DNA of 64,000 nucleotides from contig OZ020492.1 of NCBI GenBank assembly GCA_963971405.1, forward strand, positions 1,860,001 through 1,924,000, read 5' to 3'. Source of the stretch: Psococerastis gibbosa (taxonomy: Eukaryota > Arthropoda > Insecta > Psocodea > Psocidae). This document shows positions 36,912 to 47,734 of the stretch, one piece after another. A model generated the notes under the pieces. The model searched no databases and was not told the origin of the DNA. It saw only the letters and a program-made list of their open reading frames with translations. The position numbers were made by a program, and so were the translations under genes. Numbering within the stretch: position 1 is the stretch's first letter; each line of letters opens with the position of its first letter.

Positions 36912-37293
36912 ACAAAGTTAATTTAATACCAGTGTTATATAAACCATATAGTACTGCAATATAATGTGTAAAGCATTGCCTTTATGGCATATTAAGTAAG
37001 CACACAGACTTGTTCGGTTAGATAGTTCTGTAGCTGTGCCAACCTGTCTGACATGTCAATTCGAGCATATAAGCAGAGGATATACATATATACGTTACAT
37101 CAACTACTGTTCTTGTCGGGGCTTCTGGTCCAGCAGTTAAGACGACGCTTCGGTTAGGCGTAGACCATGGGCTCGAATCCCGCCAAGCTCAGTTTTTCTA
37201 TATCCTCTAATTTCGGTTATTACGTGGAGGTTATCTCTTCAATCAAAGTTAATTTAATGTTAGTGTTATATACACCATTTAATACTGCAATAT
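36912..37293. repeat. Direct-repeat flanks around the SINE
   Basis: About 50 bases at 36912-36962 recur at 37247-37293 (AAGTTAATTTAAT, AGTGTTATATA, ACTGCAATATAA), bracketing the plus-strand SINE. This suggests a local duplication or a larger composite element containing the SINE. Confidence 0.6.
37110..37216 (+). repeat. tRNA-derived SINE family 1, plus copy
   Basis: A tRNA-like head GGGGCTT..AAGCTC (six- to seven-base acceptor stem), A-box-like TGGTCCAGCAGTTAAGACG and B-box GGCTCGAATCC, followed by a T-run and ATATCCTCTAATTTCGGTTA tail. Too diverged in the anticodon arm to be called a functional tRNA gene. Confidence 0.75.
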
Positions 37294-37624
37294 AAAGAGA
37301 ATTTACCATTTTTGATAAGATTAGGTAACACTAAAACGCGAAGTATGCCCACAGTCGGACTATGACAATAAAACCGAACTTACTCCGGGGTTAAAAATGT
37401 AAACAAAATAATTTTAGAATGCAAAATGCCCAGAATAAGTTGTTTTTCAAACGCTTGCTGGTAGTGAACTGGTGAACCATTTAAATAATAAATGAGCATA
37501 ACAGAACCAGTTTAGTTTGCTCATGAACTACACAACTTAAATTTATTACATTTGCTGTTCCTTTTTGTATGTATTTGGAGTAAAGTAAAGTAAAGTAAAA
37601 ATGTATTTCTCCAAAACATTACAG

Positions 37625-37829
37625 AATATTTTCATTGATACCAATTTACAATGCAACGACAAAACAATACAATATATGCATGACTGCTTGATAGGCCATC
37701 CACCCTGTGCAATGAGAAACTCGAGTCTGCACGGATGGAAGGCATATCAAGCAGGACAGAGAAATGTATATATCAATGATAATGGAAAAGAGTTGCGGAG
37801 AGCCCCCCACTATAAGAACGTTCGTAAAG
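37625..37829 (+). CDS. Candidate exon, unassigned
   Basis: An acceptor-like CATTACAG ends at 37624 and a donor AAAG|GTATCT follows 37829. The 68 codons between are open, with a mixed, Cys/His-containing composition (LIGHPPCAMRN, LHGWKAYQAGQRNVYIND, APHYKNVRK). I do not recognise the family. No neighbouring exon of the same gene was found. Confidence 0.3.
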
Positions 37830-37939
37830 GTATCTGTGCAATTAAAAAAAAAAAAGTGTACATATGTACATTTATTTATTTGTTACAAATTGAATGACAA
37901 ATGAAATTATTTAGATTGCACAGGTATCAATACGATACG

Positions 37940-38035
37940 ATACTTGGGTTAGTAGAAAAAGGTTAGTAAAAAAAGGTTAGTAAAAAGGGTTAGTAAAGGT
38001 TAGTAAAAATGATTAGTAATATAGAATTACCTACT
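37940..38035. repeat. GGTTAGTAAAA minisatellite
   Basis: Five to six imperfect units of GGTTAGTAAAA. Not a telomeric repeat. Confidence 0.75.
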
Positions 38036-39087
38036 TAGTAGAATGAGTAATAAAGGAGAAAAATATAGCATATGTTATAAATATGTAAAAATGAAAGTAT
38101 ATCAGTTATACTAGAAAGAGGAAGTATATGGAGATATCGTGATGGGAGGGGGAGTCGCAACTGTACATTGAAAAAGCTGTAAGTTGCCCACCCAAGATGT
38201 TAAGACACATTCTAGGTCAGGTTACATTTGTTTCTGCGTAAAACATAAAATAATTATTAAACTAACTTACGAAAATCAGGTACGATTGAAGGAGCTTCAC
38301 CTTTTTATTCCATTTACCCTGAAGCCACAGTAAAGAACTACTATGTTGCTGATTTGAAGCGTTTAATTTAATGCTGAACAGGTAAGCAAGTATTGCAGTT
38401 TCGGACTCTCCCTTTGCGAATAGTGGCGAGTAGAATCTAATGCGTGGTCGGTTGCTAGAACTTTTAAGACCTAAAACAATTCAAATTATGTAAGGCTGAA
38501 TAAAAGGTGATTTACAAGCCAAGAGAGAGAAATACTATATAACCAGCAAACTATTGGGCATTCAAATTAATGTTTTCGTGGAAACTAGGCCTACATATTA
38601 TTATCTCTTGTCTCAATTCTATCTTTTTCGCAATAAAAAGATAAGCTAAACTAAAATCAAATTCGTTAACATTACTTTGCTACTCCTGAATCTCATATTT
38701 AGATTCGAAAATTGAGTTGTGGGTAGGAACTGGTGGTTATGGGATTCAGGAAGTAATGCTAATACAAAAGTAGCAATTCAAAATATTTTCCATTTGAATA
38801 GGTCCACGTCATGCCGAATCTTAAATCATAAAAAATTATGACTGTGTCGTGCCAATGCCTCACTCTACTAAGTTATTTGACTGTGTTTGTAGTTGTTAGC
38901 ATTCGCATCTCAGCCTAATTCATGTAAAGACTACATGATGCAGACATAGAAAACGGTTCAGCTCAGTTAAGCGTTCTTATCAGGCCGTAGTGGCGAGTTG
39001 TCCTAGTTTTACTATTTATAGGCTTCGTCAAAAAACAATAGTATGTGCCTACCACCCTTCATTAAGAACTAAAGTAGTCTGGTATTA
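38036..39087. other. Non-coding, nothing recognised
   Basis: AT-rich DNA; no supportable gene or repeat boundary. Confidence 0.3.
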
Positions 39088-39280
39088 GCGGAGAATCAGT
39101 GAAGTGTCAATACATAATAGGTATTATAGTTAGTAGTTGGAATGTTCCAGTTTATCTCAAAAAATATTTGTCATTATAACTTATTAGCGGTGAATCAGTG
39201 AAGTGTCAATATATAATAATTGGTATTATATTTGGTAGTTGTTACAGTTTATCTCAAAAATATTTGCCATTATAACTTAC
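39088..39280. repeat. Tandem duplication, ~97 bp x 2
   Basis: Two adjacent copies sharing AATCAGTGAAGTGTCAATA, GGTATTATA, CAGTTTATCTCAAAAA and CATTATAACTTA. Confidence 0.8.
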
Positions 39281-39299
39281 AGTATATGAAAAAATGGCC

Positions 39300-39790
39300 G
39301 ACAGCTCCCTCATGCACTCATTGCTGAATGCTCTGTCATGTTCAATGTGTTATGTATCCCAGTTCCCTGAACTCCTCCAAGCTGTGGAGTGGACATTCCT
39401 TCATCCTCCTCGTGACAACGTCGAATACAAATGTTTGCTGACGACACCCTTATGTACCTGGAAGGAGAGGACACTAATGAAGTGATACAAAAAATAAACG
39501 AGGACATTTCAAGATTGTGCCATTGGTTGCAAGTAAATAAACTAATAATCATAGTGAGATTCTCCAAAGTGACTTCGTGGAACTTCATCATACTTATAAT
39601 TGTAGAAAGAATGAGACGCAACTGATCCACAATAAAATATTTATATTATATATTTATATTATATTTTATTGTGGATCAGTTGCGTCTCATTCTTTCTACA
39701 ATTATAAGTAAACTAATAATAAATACTAGTAAGACGGAAATGTTCAGAAAAAAAGTAAAAGAAGTGATTGTGTGTAAAAGGTGAAATGAC
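39300..39790 (+). pseudogene. LINE reverse-transcriptase fragment, split by an insertion
   Basis: The RT palm catalytic motif FADDTLMYLEG is at 39431-39463, followed by CHWLQVNKLII up to 39549. The reading frame resumes after a 159-bp insertion at 39721 with NTSKTEMF, exactly the residues expected after KLII in LINE RTs (the N..KT motif). Upstream, 39300-39430 is a frameshifted piece of the preceding RT region. A short, dead LINE fragment of a lineage different from the element at 1-3950. Confidence 0.7.
39550..39708. mobile_element. Palindromic insertion with 12-bp TSD, Penelope-related
   Basis: A 159-bp insertion within the LINE RT fragment. The 12 bases TAAACTAATAAT are duplicated at 39538-39549 and 39709-39720. 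Its core is a perfect inverted repeat with 50-bp arms (39591-39640 and 39661-39710) around about 20 AT-rich bases. The arm sequence GAAAGAATGAGACGCAACT followed by GATCCACAATAAAAT reappears at about 47180-47215, next to the CGGTTTCGG..ATCATCAGAC block typical of Penelope-like element ends. Confidence 0.75.
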
Positions 39791-39879
39791 TGAGCTGATC
39801 ATGAAAGACAATTAGTAGACTGAACTGTGAACTGTTGTAAACAAATAAGTGTTTCACTTCTAAGTTTTCAACAACAACA

Positions 39880-40183
39880 ACAACGGGCTTGAATCCTGAA
39901 ATTTTTTTATTAGTAAGACTGCTGGGGACACCACAATCCTGACAGCCATCTTCTGCAATAGAAGAAAATTAACCACCCTTGGAGAATGTCCCCATTGAAG
40001 AATGCCGTAGTTAATGTGTCTATGGAAAAGAGCATGATATGCCATTTGCAGATACTTTTTGGTGATGAAGTTCTTCAGTTTTCTAACAGAAATATTACTT
40101 TTGACATTTTTTTTACAAAGATGCTCAGAGTAAGCAGTCCAATATAACTTGAGTCCACTATTAAGCCCAACAGCTTCACACAA
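39880..40183 (-). pseudogene. C-terminal piece of a LINE ORF2
   Basis: On the minus strand about 100 codons match the post-RT region of Jockey-like LINEs (LRKLKNFITKKYLQMAYHALFHRHINYGIL.WG, then QKMAVRI). It is inverted relative to the RT fragment just upstream on the plus strand, so either two insertions or a twin-priming inversion produced the arrangement. Confidence 0.7.
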
Positions 40184-40237
40184 TCACTCTCCGCGTTCGG
40201 GGTTCTAATCTGGAGGGAACAGTAAGTCTTTTAAGCT

Positions 40238-40510
40238 TTAATGAAACCAAGACGCATTGACATTAACAGGACATTTTTTTGCTTCCCTATGTGTGCGTAG
40301 TATAAGGAAATCTTTGTAATAGTCGACATTTTTGATTTCACTAGATTTTAAAGTATGGAAGTCGCAGATGCCCACGTTCCGCAAGAGAGCTATTAATATA
40401 GCTAAGTCCCTTGGCTTAATACTGTCAGTGAACCTAAGCCTATTCAATTGGTAAGCTTCCTGTTTCAATTTAAATTCTTGCAACCATATTGGATTGAAAT
40501 AAATGATCAC
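40238..40510 (-). CDS. Unassigned ORF fragment
   Basis: Ninety codons (LNRLRFTDSIKPRDLAIL, IALLRNVGICDFHTLKSSEI). The PRDLAILIALLRNVGI...TLK pattern is faintly like the helix before the first catalytic Arg of tyrosine recombinases (Crypton/DIRS types), but the Arg itself is not at the expected place. I would not assign a function. Confidence 0.2.
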   Translation of the reverse strand: MIIYFNPIWLQEFKLKQEAYQLNRLRFTDSIKPRDLAILIALLRNVGICDFHTLKSSEIKNVDYYKDFLILRTHREAKKCPVNVNASWFH

Positions 40511-40874
40511 AACACACAGTAGTGGTCCATAACAGCACTACAGACAAAATTTACAGGCTAGAAGCTACGTACATATGTATTATTGGAAGTTAATTTTGGC
40601 AACTCTCATGATTGTAACTTGCTATGTTGCATATTGCTATATTTCCATTCAAATCCATTTCTTTAATCAATTCAGATTAGTGCGTAGGCTATATATTTCA
40701 ATACAGGCCTATTAATAATTTAATAAATAATAATGGTACTGATGCCAGATGGTAGATTTTAAAATCCAGAACAATTTACAATATTATTATAGAGATGGTG
40801 CAGATTTTAGCGCGCCACAGCTCGTGGCAGAAACTGTAAGTTGCGGTTAAAATTGTTCCGAACTTTCGTAAGTC

Positions 40875-42460
40875 TCAGTGTAATGGAGTTCTTGCGCAGG
40901 TAAAACAATGATGGCGGGCTGTCGGAAAGGGAGGGGGTACCCCTGATTCTCGGACATCACCCCCTCATTTTAACATGGAGAGTATAGGCTTTCCAATGAA
41001 ATTTATTTTATTTTAAGAAATTTTCGCTTTTAAACGGCAAATTAGTGCTATTTATATGTTCCTTCAATACTTGCGCGGGTGCTGACAAAACATTGCGGCA
41101 AAGTAGCTGCAAATAATTGTCGAAAAATATTATTTACTAGTGTATCTAATATTATTTCATTGGTTCTGATACTTCCGCGAGGGCAGAACAGATTTTTAAA
41201 TGGGTATGCGAGCCTAAGCTTGCTTATACATATTACAATTAATGTATTAGTAATGATTTATTACCATAACCATACAACTTTACTGCATAACTACCATGAA
41301 ATATAGCCTAGTCGGCTGGGCTGCCGACACGCTAGCCTATCATGTTGTTATGTTGTTTGTAAATATTAGTAGCGTAAAAAGGGTTATTGTCTCTCCATAG
41401 TACTATCACTAGAATTCAATTTAGTATCTGAGCACCAAAGCAGTTAATTTTCGTAGGGCCACAGGCCGTACCCAGCTTTTGTTTTCGGGGGGGGGGGGGG
41501 GGTTTAACGTAATTTATTAATGAATTAATGGTCATCGAGCAATACAGGTTTACATTTAAAAAAAATTTTCGGGGGGGGGGGGGTCTGGACCCCATGGACC
41601 ACCCACCACGGCCATGGCCATTGGAAAGTAACGACGATTTATATTAATATACATTATTGATCCCAATCAAGGCCGTAGCCAGGATTTTTAGGGGGGGGGG
41701 GGTTCAGAAATTTAATTGGATATTACATAGTAGTTTATATTTTTCCTCTCGAAATCCGATTCTATCTAGTATCAAGCCGTTTCATCACGGGGGGGGGGGA
41801 GGAGGTTGAACTCCCCCTTGGCTACGGCCATGATCTCATTCGACTGTCCGATTGGATCTGGAAAATCTTTTGTTGGCCCACTAGGATCCACTAAATGTTT
41901 TGAACATATATACAAGGCTGTTCCCAGGTTTTTTTGGAGGGGGGTCCAAGGGTCCAAACATTTTTTTACGTAATTTATTAATGAATTAATTGATAAATTC
42001 TTCAAACCGTACAGGTTTACCTGCAGAAATTTATTTTGGGGGGGGAGGGGGGGTGCGGACCCCATGGACCACCTCCTGGGTACGGCCATGCATACATATA
42101 TGTGTATTTTGTAACTTTAAATATTGTGGACTTCGTTCTGCCACAAAGATGCAACCTCCACTTGCCTTTCTTAATTTTTTCCAGTGGCTTGGGGAACGAT
42201 ATAATTCGGACCTCTCTCATATGTGTTCTGTTCTGGTGTAGGCTATCACATTACACAAGCCATAGCAGCAATGCTTGACCATAACGCTAGAAATATGAAT
42301 AATAACAACTTAAAACTGTAAAAATCAATAGCGCTCAATGCATTTCATATCCTCCAATGACCGAACAGCTGATTTTGTTTACATTATTTTCGCAATCACG
42401 CATGCGCTGTTAGCTCCGCCCTCTTACTGTGACGTCACTACGCAAGAACTCCATTTGTTT
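40875..42460. other. Region bounded by an 15-18 bp inverted repeat
   Basis: AATGGAGTTCTTGCG at about 40881 and CGCAAGAACTCCATT at about 42442. Both sides carry G/C-rich sequence with CpG next to the repeat. It could be the TIR pair of a ~1.6-kb element later invaded by the G-tract repeats; no target duplication longer than 3 bases (TGT) is seen. Confidence 0.35.
41460..42095. repeat. Cluster of G-tract MITE-like units
   Basis: Three to four copies, each with an end GGCCGTA(G/C)CCAG, then a run of 9-14 G, TAATTTATTAATGAATTAAT, a second run, ACCCCATGGACCACC and an inverted end (GGCTACGGCCATG). Copies span roughly 41463-41625, 41671-41835 and 41907-42092. No coding capacity. Confidence 0.7.
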
Positions 42461-42856
42461 TAAAGTTTTGAAAGCGATGAAGCATGTTGGGAATGATTAT
42501 ACGGTTTTTAAAAATTTAGCATATATTTTTTTCAGTATTTTAGTTATGTATAATCTCTTGGCAAACTTTTTAGCTGAGTTTTGGGCCATTTTTTAAAGGC
42601 TAAAAAAGCAATACGCACTACGCAGACGCAGATTCAATGTAAACATAAATCAGCAGGTGGGCAGGCGACAATATTTTTGAGTTTTTGCGCGTTTGCAAGC
42701 TGCATTTCAGTTGTTGATCTTCCTAGTTCTTTCATTAATAATATTCTAACATTCTTATTTAAATAATCAATCTTCTGAGGTCTGCTCTGCTTTACAATTC
42801 CCATTCAACTTTGAGTAAAGCCAAATTTCTGTTCGTTTTCAGCGTTTTTGAAAAAT
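42461..42856. promoter_or_regulatory. Upstream region of the THAP-DDE transposase
   Basis: Non-coding sequence directly before the transposase ATG. It should contain the promoter and 5' UTR, but no TATA box or terminal inverted repeat could be fixed. Confidence 0.3.
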
Positions 42857-45290
42857 ATGTCAGGCCGAATTTGCAGCGTTGTTGGGTGCTCAAACAGTAA
42901 GTGGAAAGACCCCAGCATAGTGCTTTATAATTTCCCTCGGAAATCTTATGAGAAAGGAAGGCTTGAGAGATGGATTACCGCTATTAGGCGAGTTTGGTAA
43001 GTAAGCTAAAGGGTTACTGTAGCTCTTATTGAATAGTTTTATAGTTAGGTAGGAATCTAGACAAGGCATTTTTATGGAACATAAAGCGTTTGTAAAGCTG
43101 AGTACTTATTCGGACAAGGCGGATAAAAACGAAAGATGTATAAGATAAAGAAGCCTGAGGTAATTTGCAGTTGCACTGAGGTAATTTATTTGACTATCTA
43201 CATTTAAAAGCTTACAATCCATTAAACAGCTTTCGTTATTTCTCTGAAACGGGAATTTCGTTGTTGTTTATAGTAGCAAGTAATGCTCATGATTGCCAAT
43301 AATCCATCGATCACAGTTAAGTCGATTTAGTGGTACCACAAAAACCGAGCGATTAACTATTCCGCATAATTTTAATCTAAGCACTCCTGAAGGCGTCCAA
43401 CTTGTCGATCCTCTTGATGTACCCACAACTGCTTGTATTAGGCCTACTTGTGGTTTATTGTTATTTCTTCATTTTTTAGTTCCGATGGGCGCCCATGGCA
43501 ACCTTCCAAAAAGGCTGCTGTATGTTCCAAACATTTCGTTTCAGGCAAGAAGTCTCCGGATCAGAGCAACATTGACTATGTGCCTACTATATTCCCAGAT
43601 TGTTATAGAAAAAGATTTAGAAATACTACAGCAATTTTGAACCGAGCGAAGCGGCACGAGTCGCGGGTTGCAAATGTTGACATTGCTGTGCCTTCTTCAA
43701 CTGATGAAAATAAAGAGTCGGCTATGATACTTGACGATCAGGAGCCAGTCGCAAAGTCAATCGGTACTCAGGTAACTATTTTAAATTCTTATATTACCTG
43801 CATAGAAATTAATAAACGCATTTCTTTAATTTAGACGATGTACATCGTTTTTCCCCCCATCAAATTAACAGAACCGGTACGAGTGAACCCGTACATGCTT
43901 TTCTATTTATGAATAATTGTAGGTAAAGAGATAGTTAATATAAGTAGGCTAATTCCAAGTGAAACCATTGTCCTTGGGTTAAATTTCGGTTTCCTCGACT
44001 TTCCCTATCCCTTGATGATTAAGGAAAATTTAAAAATGATAAAAATAGTTATTTGTAGTCACTTCCTTGAAAGACACTGCGGTCACTGGAAACAGTCTCG
44101 CGGGCCTAGGATTTGGCATGTCTGATTTAATAAATACCATGATAAAAAGGCATATCACATGCAATGCAGCTTCGTCACACCTTTAATTATGAATGAATAG
44201 ACAATGTATTCCGTAAATAGTAATTTTACTTTTTATCTCCTAGTACCGCAACTCTGTACCAGACGACCAGTTCATTTTCGTTTGCGAGCGAGCAATGGGG
44301 AACGAGGTTGGTTGTCAAGCTCAAGTGGAAGGTCTGTTCGTCAAGCCAACAAAGGACCAAGCAACGTGCATAGACGCCGCTGAAGAAAGCATGCCTACCT
44401 CTTTTTTGGATTGCAAAGGTTTCCATGGTATCTCATCAATAGATAAGAGTAACGGGCGAATCAGTAGGGATCTACAGTCTGTATGTGGTGTCACATGGGA
44501 GACTTTTAAGTTATTGGGTGACCTGATTTCCGAAACTGGTGGTAACAACAGTTACAGTAGGGAAAATAGGCTTTGTATATTTCTAATGAAGATGAAATTA
44601 GGCCTAACCTTTACTGCCTTAGGGGTGCTGTGGGGGCTTCATAGGGTAACAATTTCCCGGATGTTTAAACAAATTCTTACAACGTTGGCAGGGAAAACAA
44701 ATGACTGGCTTATATGGCCGTCTGTATTCACTGTTCAAAATACACTGCCTCTTCCTTTTCGGCTGTTTTATCCTAACGCTCGCGTTATTATTGACTGCAC
44801 TGAGATTAGGACAGAACAGCCTCCTTCATTAGAGAAACGCCTTCACCAGTATTCTTATTACAAAAGTGGGTATACAGTCAAATTTCTTCTAGGAATTACT
44901 CCTGATGGTTTTATTTCGTTCAAATCAATGGTGTATGGAGGTCGAACATCAGATTGTAAAATAGTGTCGTTGTGTGGTATCTTGGACCTCCTTGAACCGG
45001 GGGACATGATCATGGCTGATAAAGGTTTTCCTAGCATTCAAAGTGGGCCAACATACACAATTGTAGTTCCTCCTAGGCTAGAGAACGGCAAGCTGACTGC
45101 AGAGCAGGTTGAAGCAACCAGAAGCATTGCTAGTGTCCGTATTCACGTTGAGCGTGTTATTGGAAGGATAAAAATTTTTAATATACTAAAATTTATTCCT
45201 ATACATTTACTGCCGTACATTGAAGAAATTGTGCATATGGCATGTGTCTTAACTAATTTACATTATCCGGATCTGAATGATGATTATTAG
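42857..45290 (+). CDS. THAP plus DDE_Tnp_4 transposase, three exons, intact
   Basis: Exons 42857-42996, 43480-43771 and 44244-45290 join in frame (donors TTTG|GTAAGT and CAG|GTAACT; acceptors TTTTTTAG and ATCTCCTAG), giving about 492 aa. Residues 1-75 form a complete C2CH THAP domain (CSVVGC, YNFPR, VCSKHF). A polar linker follows, then a helix-turn-helix block (LTFTALGVLWGLHRVTISRMF) and the DDE_Tnp_4 nuclease core with IIDCTEI (D), MADKGF (D) and HVERVIGRIK (E). Known role: binds the element's ends and cuts and pastes it. THAP plus DDE_Tnp_4 is the layout of ISL2EU/Harbinger-related transposases. An AATAAA lies near 45514. All catalytic and zinc residues are present, so the gene may be functional or recently so. 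Terminal inverted repeats were not identified. Confidence 0.9.
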
Positions 45291-45772
45291 GCTGTGAATT
45301 AGATAATATATATATAATTTTCCGTATATACTTCAACAAAGTCAGGTACATTGACAAATCAGTTCGTAACTTATTACATTAAATAAAAACGTACAGTAAC
45401 AACATTAAATTTCCTCTTAGGAGTATGTAGCCTTATTGAGGTACAGATCTTTAACATCTGTTGGTTAACATGAAAAAAAGGGTATCAGTCTTATTGTTCG
45501 CCATTTGTGTTGCAATAAAGTTTTATTCATTCATTTGTTTTAAAAGATTGTCTATTTAAGATCTTTGTTTCTATATGCACCCAACGCCAAGTATATTTTG
45601 CCCTGGTTCTATCTATAGCACAGCGCAGCGTCCTAGCTTGGGGAGGGGCTGACATAACCCACATGAGCTTGTTATGAAAAGGATCATAACTTGCGTTAGG
45701 ATAGACCTTTTTTTTTAATTTTATTATTCTCAAACACACAACATCCATATTTAAAGTCACACCTGTGATGAA
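45291..45772. other. 3' flank of the transposase gene
   Basis: Holds the likely 3' UTR with AATAAA near 45514. No further coding region seen. Confidence 0.4.
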
Positions 45773-45977
45773 GCGTTCTGAAAGCGTAATTCCAAGCGAA
45801 TCGTCAACATTTGCGGCCGAAATCTTTAGTGGAACTGCGTAGACTGCATCTCGTTAATTCACCAGCCATTATTTCAATAGAGCCTCCGAGATACAATCTT
45901 AGAATTCTACGCAGTTCCACAGAAGATTTCGGCCCCAGATGTTAACGAATCCTTAGGAAGTACACTTTCAGAACGAC
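45773..45977. repeat. MITE, 205-bp hairpin
   Basis: Inverted arms of about 70 bases (GCGTTCTGAAAG.GTA..TTCC and GGAA.TACACTTTCAGAACGAC) with shared GGCCGAAATCTT, GTGGAACTGCGTAGA and CGAATC.T.AACAT. Spacer about 65 bases. No target duplication recognised. Confidence 0.8.
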
Positions 45978-46430
45978 CACCGCATATCATCGCGGATTAT
46001 ACTGCTTCGTCCCGTAACGATATTGTAGTTTTTTTGTTAAGATAATCCTTTTGTTAAAAGTTAAATTAAATTTTAATTGCTCATTTGGATTGTAGAAATT
46101 TGTAAGCTTAATGGGGCCCAGCACGGGAAATCCTTTGGGCCTCCATAGGCATTTGTTCTCAACCGATGAATCGTTGTCCAAAAAACTATCTATGACTGCC
46201 TATGTAAGCTATTTTGTAGTCGCCAATGTTGTTTAGTTTTTATTTCGTGTGCTAGTTTGCTTATGACGTGGTCATATAAAATGACAATGACATTAAATAG
46301 ATCTAGTTAAATATATATATGCTGTATATTATTGTGCCCCAATAATTTGTGACCACAAAACCTGTTCTATTGCACTTGCCTCGTTGCACTTTCCTCAGGA
46401 GTACTCAATAAACCTCAATAAGCTATAAAA

Positions 46431-46822
46431 GAATTCCCTTTCGGCTCTGGCCGATCAGGAGTAGGGAGATTCCGCAGACCCTGCTTTTCCTCTACGCTGC
46501 CTAAGCTATTTAATAAAAAATACTTCATTATTTTCCCGACCACAACATCAACACACAAAACACTCTTGTGTTCCAAACAATAACTACTATGACCTTTACT
46601 TACTAAATTATTTTTACTTTGACTAGACGTCATCTTGAAATCGTCTATTTGTCGTAAAAAGTGTAGATTACCATTATCGTAGATAATAATACGGGCTTTC
46701 AGTCAGATTTTAATTCATTCCTCTGGGTCCAATATTGACTGAGATATGAATTATAAAAGGTTTCAATCGGCACCCATCTTGTAACTTAATAGTGGATCTA
46801 GCTGGTTAACGAACTCCATCAA
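46431..46822 (+). repeat. Dispersed ~400-bp repeat, copy 2
   Basis: Same orientation and nearly the same length as 7699-8104, with scattered substitutions and small indels. Confidence 0.7.
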
Positions 46823-47017
46823 GACATTTTTGTGCCAAGTGTCATCCAAATGCGATAATATTTATGGAAGTTACAGTGTTTCCTAAAATCGATATATATA
46901 CATACTAATATGTATAATATTTTGAACGGAGGGTGGTCATGAAATGTTAACAGAAATTTTCCGAAAGTCGACATCTCAATAGGTAGATGAATCTCCCTAA
47001 AAGCAATAATACAGTCA

Positions 47018-47175
47018 GGACCTGTATAGTAGTACGGAATCTGGCCTTCACCCGAAAAGTTGTTGGTTCGAGTCCTACACTTGCTACATTTTCTGGCCAT
47101 GCTTCGGAGGGCATGTAAAGCAGGCGGTCCCGGGCCTTCCTAGTTGAATGTAAGTGAGGGCTTTACAGCTTAAAA
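47018..47175 (+). repeat. tRNA-derived SINE, family 2, full copy
   Basis: A tRNA-like head (TATAGTAGTACGGAATCTGG; B-box GGTTCGAGTCC near 47066) runs into the body CTGGCCATGCTTCGGAGGGCATG, CAGGCGGTCCCGGGCCTTCC and GAGGGCTTTA. A Penelope-like fragment begins directly at its 3' end. Confidence 0.8.
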
Positions 47176-47460
47176 ATGCAGAAAGAATGAGACGCAACTC
47201 TGATCCACAATAAAATATATTAACAGTGACCGGTTTCGGTAAGATACCATCATCAGACATAAACAAACAAATGAAATACGCCAATATATACATACCAAGG
47301 GGGGTGGGGGATACAATATTAATTGGTAGGAGGTGGACGGGGTTGGGAACATAACATTAGGAGTGGGGAGCAATTTTAGAAAATTATCTCGTTGGTTAGA
47401 TTTTCGTTATTGTGTATAGTCATTGAATATATAACACTATAGAAAGGCCCCTGCATTTAC
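47176..47460. mobile_element. Penelope-like element terminal fragment
   Basis: Contains GAGACGCAACT.TGATCCACAATAAAATAT, then ACCGGTTTCGGTAAGATACCATCATCAGAC, a composition typical of Penelope-like terminal regions. 47417-47452 matches the reverse complement of 51767-51800, next to the Penelope coding remnant there. Not coding. Confidence 0.55.
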
Positions 47461-47734
47461 GATTCCATTCTATAGAAACGCGAACTAAGATGATACTTGG
47501 CAGCGAACTGTTGCTCAACGCAAGCACCACCCGCGGAGCTTCATACCTGGGTCCAGCTAGGGGTTGCAAGTCACATTGTACACTTCCTTATCCCTGTTTC
47601 AGAACAGGGCCAGGTACAGCATTTACTCATTTAGAAAGCACTGAGCAGTTCACGGGCCTCGTTCATTTATACTTAAATGTTTCAAGATAATTATAAGTCC
47701 AATACGTGCATTACTGTGTGTGTTTTTTTTCTTT

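Noticed and set aside
37110..37216. Functional tRNA gene
   Set aside because: The B-box is close to consensus but the anticodon arm does not fold properly, and the same tail is found in other copies; it is a SINE.
37940..38035. GGTTAG-containing repeat, possible telomeric array
   Set aside because: The unit is GGTTAGTAAAA and irregular; arthropod telomeres are usually TTAGG, and the position is internal.
40875..42460. Left end of the THAP-DDE transposon
   Set aside because: The 15-18 bp inverted repeat lies entirely upstream of the gene, so both arms cannot be the two ends of an element that contains it.
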